From contig CP154956.1 of NCBI GenBank assembly GCA_039621445.1, positions 65,798,257 through 65,862,256 of the forward strand: a DNA stretch of 64,000 nucleotides, read 5' to 3'. A program made the position numbers and the translations under genes. Positions 32,660-44,082 of this stretch are shown here, in pieces. The stretch is from Euglena gracilis (taxonomy: Eukaryota; Euglenida; Euglenophyceae; Euglenales). A model generated the notes under the pieces. It ran no database searches. It was not told the DNA's origin and worked only from the letters and a program-made list of their open reading frames with translations. Every line of letters starts with the position of its first letter. Position 1 is the stretch's first letter.

Positions 32660-33072
32660 AGCACGGACACACAGCGCGCGCGCACCCACACACGCATGCA
32701 CGCAGGCACGCACGCACGCACGCACGCACATTCGAACACTCGTGCACATGCACACACAAACACACGCACACGCATGCACGCAGGCACGCACGCACGACGC
32801 ACGCACATTCGAACACTCGTGCACATGCACACACAAACACAAATGCACACTCACGCACTCACCAACGGGCAAGGGCGATCGCCACGTGGGCGTTCAGCAA
32901 CGGCAGTGCATAGAAGATGAATCGCAGCTCCTTGTGGGGCAGCAGCGAATATAGGGCGACCATGCTGAGCCCAGCCGCGGAGTATACCCTGGGGCCCCAT
33001 CCGTTGATATGTGAATGGAACCATACCCAGGGGAGGCGAGGATAACAAGCTAAGGAGCGCAGAGGAAAATGA

Positions 33073-33124
<52 letters not shown>

Positions 33125-34126
33125 CAAGGTCCAAGAGCCATTGCCAAATTTATTTGGCGACTGACAATTAATTTATTTATTTGATTCATTCCCTCTTAAA
33201 TTCATTCCTGCCATATTTTTTCTTCAACATTGCTGCTATCGTACATATTTTTTGTCAATTGTGATTGTTTCGGGAGTATTTGGCTAAAGCAAAATTATCA
33301 GTTCAAGAAAACACAATTGGAATTATGTGTGTTGAAAATTTTTTCAAAACATTAATCAAGAACAAATTTCCTACATGTGCATCCATCGTCTGAGGATGCT
33401 GGAGCAAAAATGCATGGCACAAAAAAGTGATGTGTCTGGAATCCTGAAGAAATAAAAAAAAAAACCACCACGTAATACTACGTATGTTTACAGGTTCCCT
33501 CTGTCTCTCACAAAAAAAACCCATTTTATTAAGTGCTGGTGACGGTGATAACTTTGCTGTTGTTACAACACCACTCACCTCCCAAACGTTACAACCTCCA
33601 CCACCACCCAAAATATCAGGATTATTTAGCTGTTATCCAAATGGCACTTCGGTGGCTTTGGCTGGCTCAGAATTGCACCGCACATTACAGAACTCTGTCA
33701 CCTGAATGTTTAATTAAACTTAATTCATTTTTTATATAATATAATAAGCTGAGCAAGGTGTAAATCTGCCAAAAAAAATTCTGCCCACACAAGCAAAAAA
33801 GAAGTCCTCCCCTCTACAGCACAGCCAAGTTTTCGCGTCAAACATCCCAAAAATTTGGAGTTTCATCAATTTTTTCTGTCTTCAACCTCCCCGGCACTTC
33901 GTGCCATCAGGGGGTCTTAAATTTGGGTGGAGGGGGAGCTCTTATTTTTGGATTTTTGTCCGATCAGCCCAGGGGGACCTTATTTGGGCGGGGGGGGGGG
34001 GCTTAGGCCACCACCTTCACCTGGTGTCATCAAAGGAATGTGTGAGCAGCTTCGCTGTCAGAAAGGTTAACTTACAAACACGCATATGTGCACACATGAG
34101 ACACATGTACACACACGGGACCATTT

Positions 34127-34172
<46 letters not shown>

Positions 34173-34770
34173 TCTCAGGTACTTGTGTGCGCACACAGAG
34201 AGGGGGGAGGCAACACAGACAACACACACAGACGACACACGGCAACCCAGTGGGTCAGGCGAGCCAACCCACACAGGGGGAGGACCTGAAGCGGGGCTCC
34301 GCCACAAACGCAGCGGCGTACAGCGGGTACGCTGCCAGCAGTGCCCGGGGCAACGCGCTGGTGAAGTACCAGTGGCCCGGCGAGGTCTGGCGGTGGCGGT
34401 GGGGGGGGGGGGGGCAGAACGCACCTTTTGTTGTGGCGCACCACACAGCAGGGGTACGGCCGCTGTGCGATGGCGCGTCAGCCAAAGCGAAGGGGGACCT
34501 CCACACAGCCAAGCCCCTCTCATTTTGATGACAGACACTCATTCTGTACCTTTGACCCTGATTTTCTTCTTCTGGCCAATTGAAATGGTGCAGGGAGGGT
34601 GAGGAGGGTCTTCGTGGGGCCTAAAGGTGGGGTTGCTTCCTTTCTGATACTGGGCCAGTCTGAGTGCTTGGCCCTCCCGACAGGGTGGGGGCCCTGCCCC
34701 TATACCGGTGGTTTGTGGGATGGCATCCACATGCACAGGAGGTGGGGTGGCAGGGTCAAAGGCGAGTGGA

Positions 34771-34807
<37 letters not shown>

Positions 34808-36143
34808 TGTCGGTGGGTGACATCACACCGACCACCCAATGGCCCGCATACCCCCCACTCGGAAGACTTGTTCAGAACTGTGTTGAAGAATGGGCCCAGA
34901 GACGTTCTGCATCAGAGACCACGGACACAGCAATGGAACCCAAAACTGTGGTGGAAGAAGAAAGATAAAATATCCTCCTCATAAATGCACCGGCGCGCAC
35001 TTTAAAGGGACGTACTGAGACCACTGGTGGTATGTACTGGTACGACACTGAGTGAGTGGGATGCTAACCAAAAATGCCTCAAATAAAATCCCTTTTGCCC
35101 CAATGCCCAACACCTGTTCGGTCGATGTTGACAACAATGATTAATGTTCACAACAGAGCTAAAAAAAAAAAGTTGAAGGCTGTTGGCTGAGCTGAGGAAG
35201 GTGCACACTTATTAGGGCCGTTTCGGGTTCATTTATCTGGGCTCACCAGCGTGACCGAAGGTCCCACTCAATTTATTCTAGGTGTCCGTTGATTTCCCCA
35301 CCATTTTCAATATTTTTTTCAAAATGTCGCTACAGACCCTACAGACGCTACAGACCTTCAACCTGATCCTCGGTAACCTATGACCTGAGGAGAACATGCT
35401 AACTGGCAACCCTGGAGGAGAAAAAAAAGTTTCTGTGAGAAATATTCGGAGAACGAGAGTTGTCTTTTGGGAACGTCAGGTATTTGTCCCAACAGTGGAA
35501 ACAGTGCATAATTAGCAAACACAACAGCCTGTGGAACGTTTCCAAAGAATTCAAAGTGCTCCCCCCCCAGGGCTAGGGAGTTGAATATCAATTGGGAGGA
35601 GCGGTGGCCAGAACCTCCATGCAGGTTCAGAACCCAAACCTGAACTGTATGGGGAGCTCTGAGAACGGCTTTGGCCAGCACTTCCGCTTCAGGCCACAGC
35701 CAGCGGCGCCAAAAGAAGCTGTCGACGAGGACCGTGGACGCTACGGAAAAGCCAATGCGAGAAGAAAAGGCCCGTGGCCATCCATTTCAGAAGCACGGTC
35801 ATTGTTGGGGTTGATCCAAAAGCCCTCACAGAAAGCCCACTCATTCACCCATGGCGTGTGATGAGGGAGTCAGGGGGGCCGTCATGTCGCCCGGCAGTGG
35901 AAGTCAACTTCCAGAAGGGACAACGCTGAAAGGGGTGAGCGAAGGTTTTGCGCGAAGTAATAGCCTGCGAATGGAAAAAAATAAATGGAACCAAAGGAAG
36001 CGAAACTAAAACTCTCGAACGATCAGCAAAACTGAAAGGGAAAAAAATCAAAACTGGGAAATGATGGAGTAGAAAGCACGTGCACACACACACGCGCGCG
36101 CGCACGCGCACACACACACACACACGCACGCACGCACACACAC

Positions 36144-36177
<34 letters not shown>

Positions 36178-39100
36178 CACACACACACACACACACCACA
36201 CGCACGCACACGCACACGCACACACCGGCGAAACCAGCGGTGGCGGCGACCCCCACCAGGACCGCCTCATAGAACGCCACCTCCCGGCGCGCCAGCATGG
36301 CCACCAGGCACGGCACAAGGAGGACAGCCACGTCGAAGCGGAAGACGACGATCGCCAGCGTGAACGTCACCAGCGACGTCTTCGGCCACCCGTTCAGCCG
36401 GGCAGCAGGGGCAATTGCCGGGCCGGGCCGACCCTCCCGAGGCCGTTGCAGCCACAAAGAGGGGGCGAAAGGGAAGCGAGGAGGGGCTGAAACGGCACGT
36501 CTTTGGCTCTCCAACAGAATCTGGGTGCTGGTGTGTATCTCCTCGCATTCGGTTGCCATTGTGGCCAAATTTGCAGTTCACTTCTGATTGACGGTGCGCA
36601 CAACACACTGGGGAAAGGATCCAGCGGTTACCTCTTTGTTGAAGAAGTTCGAATTGGGGGTTTTCTTAAGGACTCCAGGGGGGTCCTGAGGGCCAGCTGG
36701 AAAAGGGTGCTGGCTGGATCCTTCCCCCCCCCAGGTCCAGGGGATCCGGTCAAATGAGAGCCAAAAACGCCCAAAGGAGCCCAGCCAAATTAGGAGGGAA
36801 AATGCCAAAAACCACGCAGCCCAGCTGGGAGGTGCTGGCTGGAGTAAAAACTTGCTGGCCCAGGGGGCAGGGTCCCCATCGTGGTTCGGATCCTCACCGT
36901 CGAATCCAATTTCGGTGCATCGTTAGACGACAAGGGAAGACGGATGAGAGAACAGAAGAGACATGTAAAGTGCCAAACAACAACTATTTTTGACTGCCTC
37001 TGGTCACTGCGCTAGAGCCAAGTATACTGCAGCAGATGAAAGAATGTGCACAACACTAAAACACACACACACACAACTGCAAATAAATGAGCACGCGGTG
37101 CGCGGGTGGCATAATTTTATTCCACAAAACAACAACACATTGCGGCGCCGTCCGGGAATGGGGAGGGCAACAGAGCGTACCACAGCACAGCGCAAACGTG
37201 TTGGGCAGTGTGCGGCTGGAGTAGAAGAGAAGGTGGAACTGGCTGCACGTGACGAGCGTGAGGCAGTGGGCGGCGGGGGCCCCAAAGCGGTGGCGCATGG
37301 CGAAGCGGAAGCGGTCGAAGCACAGGAAGGTGGAGACCGCCAGCACCAGCCGCACTGCGCCGGGGCGGATCACGTTGCCCGGGGAGCTCCCAGTCCCCCG
37401 GCAGCTCCAGAGAGTGGGGTGGGGGGAGTGTGGCGGAGTGCACCCCCGAACAAAACATTATTTCTTAAATATTATTTCATAAATAATGCCGCCAAAGGTG
37501 AGGGGTCAAGGGGGGCATTTCCCCACACAAGGCGTGGAATGATTGAGATGGTGGGGGGGTAGGCGTCGCATTGCACTCTGCCTGACGAAGGTTTCGCAGC
37601 CAGTGGCGCTTCTGCGTGGCGAGTTTGTGGGGACAGGGGGACGGGGGGGGGGGCGCACCGACGTACAGGGCCGCCACGCGGTCGCAGCGGGGGAAGAGGA
37701 GGTCCGCCGCGGCGACGAAGGGCTTGGCGACGAGACTGAGGGAGAGCGCTCCGATGAACGTCCGCGGCACCGGCCCCGGAAAGAGGTGATGGTCGTACTG
37801 CAGGGAAGGGGGGGGGGGTTGGTGGTCCTGGCAATTCCCCTCGCCCCGCAGCACACGGATGCAGAAGGATGTTCACAAGTCTTGTCATCATATCGTCCGA
37901 CTGAATTTGGGTATCTTCCACCAGCACAGAAAAGTTGCAGTAAAACATCCACCAGATATGATGGGAACAGGGGTGTTCTGAAGGACCCGGGGGGTCCCAT
38001 GGGCTGGCTGGAAAAAGGTGCTGGCTGGATCCCCCTCCCCCAGGAGGTGGAGGGGGGTCGACCCCCCCACCCACCACAGCATTTTCACAGACTTTTTAAC
38101 AAATTTTCCTGGAGTGGAAGGCGCCGGGAAAAAACTTTTGGGGTCGAAAATTGGTGCTCTCGGAAATACAGGAGGAGGTGGGGGGAGTCGACCCCCCACC
38201 CACCATGCGGGGGGTGGGGCCCCACCCCCGGATGTTTGGCCGATTCCCGTACTGACCTGCCCCCCCCCCCGGGGGGTGGGAGGTCCATGGGGGGGGGTCC
38301 GGCTGGGTGGGGCTCAAGCACCTATAGTCAAGCCCAAAAATTTCCCCATTTTAGGCCATTTTAGGCCATTTTAGGCCATTTTAGGCCATTTTAGGCCATT
38401 TAAGGCCATTTTAGGCCATTTTAGGCCATTTTAAGGTATAGGTGGGGGTTCTGAAAATCATAATTTTGCGTCATTTTTGTCCCGAAAACTGCATAATAAC
38501 GTGTGCGAACCTTCTCTTATTCAGTAATGAGAAATGTACATCCAAAAAAGCATGCAAAATTCATGAACACTGGATCAAAACAATGGGAAGCTCAACAAAT
38601 CTTAATTCATGCCCCATAGAGGAATTCTGAACAGTAAGAATTTGTGGCAGTGAAAATTTTTCAGGAAAAAACGTTGGACAAAGATTAAAAGTTTTCATTT
38701 GTGCGACCAAAAGGGCGCCCAGTTTTTTGTAATTTGTGAAATCTATACCATTTTGCGGGATTTCGCAAAAAGAAGTTTCTGACTTTTCTGGGGGAATAAT
38801 TCATCTTCATTGTCTGCACGTGGCTTATATTTTTCCCATCTGGTCCAAAATCTATATTTCCCAAAGTTTTAGGTTGTGTGTTGTGTGTGCAGCAATTTTG
38901 AGGGTTTAACTCGAGAAGGTGGGGGAATTGAGGGTAATGAGTGGAGACTTTTTTTTGTCGGGTATTTCACAAGCCACTATGACGTGATGATAGGAGAGCA
39001 AGTTTGCACGAGTGTCAAACTTTCAGCAGACTTTGCACAAAAAAGCCAAAAATTTTGAAAAAATTTTGGGGCCAAAGTACACAAATTAAGTTCCAAGTGT

Positions 39101-40683
39101 GAATGGAAGGAGGAGGGGAGCCAAACTCTGGGGGGGGGGGTCTATGCATACAAAGTTGGTACCTGAAGATTGATCCCAAGCCTTAACCTCCCCCCAAATA
39201 TAAGACCCCACCCACGCCATCAGACACCCCCAACCTTGGACGTCAATTGGGGATTTTCGGTCCAACGCCAAATTTGATGCTGTTGCCTGGTGAGATTCAA
39301 TTTAATTTTGGCATTGTTTTAGCCATTTGGGCCTTTTTTGGCGATTGCAGAGATCAAAGGGCAAAGCTGAAAACAATTCCTCTTCTCCGTATTTGGTTTC
39401 CCCCTTTGAAAAACTTAATACTAAAAAGAAAACCCTCTGAATACGTTCATAAATAAGAGAGAATTTCATTCATAATTGTTTGTAGTTGTTCAGGTCATTT
39501 GATCATTCGGCGTGATTATTTGTGGTTTTGGAAAATCCCCAAAATTGTGCTGGTTCGTGATTTGAAGAAATCCAGTACCTAACGATACACCTCTTTCAAT
39601 TGAGTTCTTTTCCAACATCTTTCATTTTTTCTGTCTTTTTCCCCACGCCTCATTCCAAATTTGCACTGTTTCATTATTTGCGAAGCAGACATCGTTGCAC
39701 ACCAAAAAAAGGATGGGAGTAAGAAAAATACTGCTGTCCACACCTTCAAAATTCAGCTACCAAAAGAAGGTTGGGGACCGTGGATTTGGGGACTGATACT
39801 ATTATTAGCTGGGGAAAAAAAAGGCCTTGCGGGCTGTACTCCTCCACCATATCCATTGTTCGCCGTCCACATTGACAAAAGACACCAAAAGTCAGTACCT
39901 GAATGGCTACAGTTATTCACAAAAAAAAATTGTTGTGCAACAGAATTTTTCCCATTTTAGGCCATTTTAGGCCATTTTAGGCCATTTTAGGCCATTTTAG
40001 GCCATTTTAGGGACCCCCACCTATAGGGGGTCAAAAAGCCATTTTAGGCCATTTTAGGCCATTTTAGGCCATTTTAGGCCATTTTAGGCCATTTTAGCTA
40101 TAGGTGCTTGGTGGGGCTGGACCCAGAGTACCAAATGTCCCAAAAAGCCCAAATCCAGCTGGGTTGGCATTTTTCAGCCAAAATTTGGAGGTGAAGGCCC
40201 AAAAAAAAACAACCAAAGATGCCCTTTTGGCCATTATTGACTCCTTTTCCAAAATTTCCCGCGCTTTGCACCGAAAAAAATTTTCGGCCAAGCCCTGGAT
40301 TCGCCAGGCTGGACCAAAATCAAATTTCAGCAGACCTGGGGGGGTCCGCACCACCAACAACTGAAGCACACCGCCACTAACCCGACACTTGCGCACAGCC
40401 CAAAAGACACTGGCACCCCAGTGGAGGGGTTGGCCACCTGCTCAATGTGGCGCCCGTAGTACAGAAGGTCGTGTGTGGCCTGCATGTTGAAACTCTCCTC
40501 CACCTGGCGGGGAAGGAGGAGTGCGGACGGCCCATGGCCATCCCCACAGGGGCCCATCCCACCGCCGCGGCCACCGCCGGCGCCGCACGCCTTGGTCCAC
40601 GGGGCACAGAACACGTAGGCCACGGCCAGGGCGAGGGGCCCCAGGACGCTCAGCCACCGCCATCCGCCGCCGCTGGCGGCCAT
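24275..40683 (-). CDS. ALG12: ALG12-type alpha-1,6-mannosyltransferase, 485 residues, 14 exons
   Basis: Exons: 40591-40683, 40438-40503, 37659-37797, 37181-37354, 36226-36417, 35676-35740, 34852-34896, 34286-34386, 32863-32988, 31548-31633, 31049-31135, 29959-30028, 25342-25412, 24275-24417; the sum is 486 codons with TGA. The enzyme is a GT22 ER membrane protein that adds the eighth mannose from dolichyl-P-mannose to the N-glycan precursor. Diagnostic blocks appear in the expected order: [141 protein letters not shown] and [12 protein letters not shown]. Length matches the family (~490). Intron 1 is GC-AG (ACCAAG|GCGTGC). The junctions 37181/36417 and 35676/34896 lack a standard acceptor or donor and are set by protein similarity only. 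Other junctions are GT-AG with matching phase. Start ATG follows a strong AG acceptor at 40741-40742. Confidence 0.92.
25519..28528. repeat. Cluster of ~10 dispersed 20-bp palindromes
   Basis: The unit is close to GAATGCGCAnnTGCGCATTC. Copies: 25546-25565, 25928-25947, 25961-25980, 26010-26029 (degraded), 26524-26543, 26612-26631, 26894-26913 (with T for C at both arms), 27305-27324, 27973-27992 and 28509-28528, plus a shortened one at 25519-25538. Spacing is irregular (13 to ~650 bp). All lie in the ALG12 intron between exons 29959-30028 and 25342-25412, and I see no full copy elsewhere in the window. Confidence 0.85.
31009..31048. repeat. (CA)n microsatellite at an ALG12 donor site
   Basis: CA repeat ending at 31048. 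The donor of the exon 31049-31135 is the first GT unit on the minus strand. Confidence 0.95.
32353..32657. repeat. (CA)n - (CCACA)n - (CA)n compound satellite
   Basis: Two ~75 bp CA tracts flank about 29 copies of the pentamer ACCAC. Located downstream of the ALG12 exon 32863-32988 in transcription. Long open frames over it are artefacts. Confidence 0.97.
33073..33124. repeat. (GATA)n microsatellite
   Basis: About 13 perfect GATA units. Confidence 0.96.
34131..34170. repeat. (CA)n microsatellite
   Basis: About 20 CA units, downstream of the ALG12 exon at 34286-34386 on the minus strand. Confidence 0.95.
34772..34806. repeat. (CA)n microsatellite
   Basis: About 17 CA units, 45 bp past the donor of the ALG12 exon 34852-34896. 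Confidence 0.95.
36080..36225. repeat. (CA)n / (CG)n microsatellite at an ALG12 donor site
   Basis: Mixed CA, CGCA and CG repeats ending at the donor of exon 36226-36417 (minus: GCCG|GTGTGTG). Confidence 0.95.
38315..40110. mobile_element. 1.8 kb element with 10-bp subterminal repeat arrays and 8-bp TSD
   Basis: TIR CAAGCACCTATAG at the left faces CTATAGGTGCTTG at the right. The flanks are GTGGGGCT at 38307-38314 and 40111-40118. Next to each end is a tandem array of ATTTTAGGCC (38348-38435; 39951-40020 and 40033-40097), same orientation at both ends. The AT-rich interior has no convincing coding sequence. It is inserted inside an older G-rich MITE (from about 37968) in ALG12 intron 2; the sequence right of it (40119-40340) resumes that MITE and resembles the interior of 16974-17406. 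Confidence 0.88.
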
Positions 40684-40739
40684 CAGCGAACCCCTCGCAT
40701 TACGGTCGCCTCCCTCGGGGTGGGAACCGCACGGGCAGA

Positions 40740-40742
40740 ACT
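40740..40742 (-). promoter_or_regulatory. Probable spliced-leader acceptor of ALG12
   Basis: Minus-strand CTTTTCCTTCGCAG lies 57 nt upstream of the ALG12 ATG with no intervening in-frame start. It matches a 3' splice site with a pyrimidine tract but has no upstream exon. Trans-splicing is inferred from the suspected euglenid origin. Confidence 0.4.
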
Positions 40743-41972
40743 GCGAAGGAAAAGCGTTGCGAAGGGAATGGAGATGGGGTACAGCAGGAGAGGCGTGTGA
40801 CAATGGGGGGGGGGGTAGGGAATGGGACATGGATGGCAAGAAGACAACGTTGGGGAATCAGTGTGGCAGCAATGGGACCCCTTTGCATCCTGAAGAGATG
40901 GGAACGAGCGTAAATAAGGCACGTCACGGTTGTTGCAGTGTTGGATATATCTCTTTAAGACCTCATTCCGAGTGCACGGTTGGCAAAGAGTGCAGTGGCA
41001 GAGAAAAAGGGGCAAAATAGGCGATGAAAAGCAGAGTGGTTGGAACACGCTCTACTGCACAGCACTGTGGGGGCAGTGCCGGGGCAACGGGGGCCGATGG
41101 CAGCGGAGCGCAGACGTGTCAGGGACGTGAGGCACCCAAGGGGTGCAGCCAGCAGGCATAGTAAGGCGAGCGATGGCGACGCGGGACCGCGATTGCGCCA
41201 CGGCGGCAGGCGGCGGGGAAGGCCGCACCGCCCGCTGGCACCGGCACCTGGGTTGGGCTGAACACAAGTGGGGACCTGCGAGGACTGCCGAGGACCCCCC
41301 CCCCCGGGAAACTGTCGCCTGACAGGTGGGCCGGTACCGGGTACCCTGACAGATTCCAGATTCCAAACCTGACAGGTGTGCCAGTACTGGGGACCCTGAC
41401 CGTTTCCCGGGTGGGGCCCTGACAGTTTCTGGGGCATGACAGTTCCGGGGAGGAGGGGGTTGATGGGTTACTGGCTGTGGCCACTGCCATTGTCGGTGTG
41501 AGGTCTACGGACAGCAGTTGCCTTGTGCCATTGCATCCTTGTGGTGTTCTGAGCTTGGTGCGGATCGACGCCTCGTTGTGGGGTGGGGGGCAAACAGCAG
41601 GGTGCACCTCAGATGCCGGTGGGTGGCAGCGATGAGGGACAGAGGCAGTGGAGCCGGGGCATGAAGGGACCCCCCGGCCGCCAGTGCCCTCCAATCCTGC
41701 CGGGAGGCACCGGTCGGCTCTTGGCTTGCAGCGCAGGCAGCAGGCAGCAGGGTCGGCGGGACCACATGCTGGCCTGAGGGCACCCCAGCCCCCCCCCCCC
41801 CCCGGAAGATGACCGGGGATATGAGTATCTAGGTCTGCCATCCGAAGGCAGAGGGAGGAGAATGCAGGGCTGCAGAAGCAGAGTCTTGATTTTTCACACA
41901 ATTCAAAACCATTCATTCTGGGGGCTTCCAATCTTCTGTGCAGTTTTGTGCAAGGTTCCAAGAAGGCCCAAT

Positions 41973-42287
41973 CATGCTTGTGCTTACCAACCGGGGGGGG
42001 GGGGGGGGGGGGGGGGGGTGCTATAGGGTGCCTGCCCCTAGCAGGCACACCCCCCCCGCGGGGGGGGGATAGGGGTCCGGGCCGGACCCAGAAAATTTTC
42101 ATTGAAAATGGCCGTTTCCGGGCCCCCGGCGCCTTCGGCGCCGGGGTCTGAGGGGGGAGCCTGCTAGGGGCAGGCACCCCCCGAAACCCTACCCCCCCCC
42201 GGGGGGGGGGTCGGATCGGGTGCTATGGGGTGCCTGCCCCCAGCACCCCCCCCCCCGTGGGGTGGCACCCGACTAAGCACAAGCCTG
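41973..42287. mobile_element. 315-bp MITE of the CTTGTGCTTA family
   Basis: CATGCTTGTGCTTACC ... GACTAAGCACAAGCCTG flanked by GGCCCAAT (41965-41972, 42288-42295). The interior carries GCCTTCGGCGCC and paired poly-G/poly-C blocks. Confidence 0.92.
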
Positions 42288-42796
42288 GGCCCAATCTCGG
42301 TGTATTTTGGCGGACTGTTTTTGCACAACGTTTTCGATTTCATCCCCCATTTTATGGCACCTTCTTAGCACTTCGTTTCCTTTTACTTTATATTTCCAGT
42401 TCCCCTCTGTTGCATTATCCCTGCCCTGGTGTGCGTGTGGACAAATGACTTCTCCCGCCGGAGCCCAGTGTGCCCCATCCTGGGACAGGATACCATCAGC
42501 CACGGCCTGGTTGATTTGGATGCCAAGGATGGGAATCTTTCACTGGCACAAAGTGTTCTCTGAACGGAGGACTGCTGTTGAAAAAACCAAGCCAGCATGT
42601 CTGACAGGATCCGAGGTCGGGTGGGTCGGGCAATAGACGCAAAGATACGCGTAAAGCGGCGCAGGGCCGGGGAGGCAATGGTCCTATGGACGGGACCATC
42701 CCAGGGGAGTTGCGACCTGTTGCCAGCCAGGCCGCTTTGCTGGAGACTGCCAACGCGTGGTGCGTGCTTCGATGCGCCATGCGCAACCATCTATGC

Positions 42797-43105
42797 CATG
42801 CTTGTGCTTACCGGGGCTTACGGGGGGGGGGGTGCTATAGGGTGCCTGCCCCTAGCAGGCACACCTCCCCCCCCCCCCGGGCCAGGATAGGGGTCCGGGG
42901 GGACCCAGAAAATTTTCATTGAAAATGGACTTTTCCGGGCCCCTGCGCCTTCGGCGCCAGGGTCGGAGGGGGGTGCCTGCTATGGGCAGGCACCCCCCAA
43001 AACCCTACCCCCCCCGGGGGGGGGGGGGTCGGATCGGGTGCTATGGGGTGCCTGCCCCTAGTACCCTCCCCCCGTGGGGTAGGCACCCGACTAAGCACAA
43101 GCTTG
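42797..43105. mobile_element. 309-bp MITE of the CTTGTGCTTA family
   Basis: CATGCTTGTGCTTACC ... GACTAAGCACAAGCTTG with flanks ATCTATGC / ATCCATGC (7 of 8 match). Very similar to 41973-42287, about 510 bp away in the same orientation. Confidence 0.9.
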
Positions 43106-44082
43106 ATCCATGCCATCCAGTCATATACGTGCAAGCTTCGCTCCTGTGCAATCCATTGCTGAGATCCAAACTCACGTCTGCATTTTTGTGTGTTTCCCCG
43201 AGTCACAACAAAGGGGTTGCAGCGAACACCAATTAACACCTGAGATTTCAGGCTAAAAACCAGTCCATTAGAAAAGAAAGCGAGCTGAACAAATTGTCAA
43301 ATCCCGGGTGGGCATCCTTCTCTTGGAGTTGTGTACGGTCTTTTGCGCGACAATTCTGACAGCCCCAGGAAAAATGAACGAGTCAGATGAAAAGCAGCCT
43401 GCCTATTGACAGTGATGGGTTTTGACTGGGACAGTACCAGCTGGCATGGAGAGGGGGGGAGGTATCGGTATCACTGAAGGGGGGGGTTGGGATAGGGGGC
43501 AGGGGGGCTCACGCAGCCGAGGAGGTGGACAGTGGGGCGTCGCTCTCCTGGAACGGACACCTGTATGGGAGTTGACATTGGCACAAAAAGGTCTTAATCA
43601 AAATACAGTCAGAAAGGCAGCAAATCTGGGTGTCACATTTCGCCTGCACGCCACACCCCCCCCCAATCCTGAAGCTGTGTCCCTGGGTTTGGGGCTTGGG
43701 TTACCGTTCGGGCTACCATCGCCGCATCTGCAACGTGCACTGTATTTCGCTGGCATGTTTCACCTAATGGTTTGTGGTGATGTTTTGACTTTGTCAAAAT
43801 ATTTTTGTCAAAAAACTTGTTCACATTATCATTGCCCATTGGTATCCTCATTGAAAAAAATGTGGAGTACAGGGACAAAAACCGTGGAGGCTTGGACTGA
43901 AAGAGCAGGCGGGGGAAGATCAAAAGATCCACATGCGAGTCCACCCAACACGGTTCGGCCTCGGGCAGCACCGGCCGGGACAGATCCAAAGCCGGCGCTC
44001 TGCTGCTCCTGCACTTTGGCCCACCGCCGAGGGCCACCGCTGCGTTGGCTGGGGGTGGGGGGGGTTAGGGTCAGGGTTAGGG

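Larger units (their letters stand above)
32989..34285. other. ALG12 intron 8
   Basis: Canonical intron (CGCTTCAG|GT to CCCCAG). It contains a (GATA)n tract at 33073-33124, AT-rich sequence and a (CA)n tract at 34131-34170. Nothing coding seen. Confidence 0.6.
40684..44082. other. Intergenic region between ALG12 and the kinase gene
   Basis: 3.4 kb holding two CTTGTGCTTA-family MITEs (41973 and 42797) and otherwise unremarkable sequence. Near 44060-44087 there is a short GGTTAGGGTCAGGGTTAGGG stretch just downstream of the kinase stop. No exon recognised. Confidence 0.55.

Noticed and set aside
32282-32920. Long His/Thr or Cys/Val open frames over microsatellites
   Set aside because: Pure translation of (CA)n and pentamer repeats; the same applies at 3597-4170, 12477-13113, 51892-52111 and 56333-56783.
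38348-40097. CRISPR-like array from regularly repeated ATTTTAGGCC
   Set aside because: The units are contiguous 10-mers with no spacers, and they belong to a eukaryotic transposon with TIRs and TSD.
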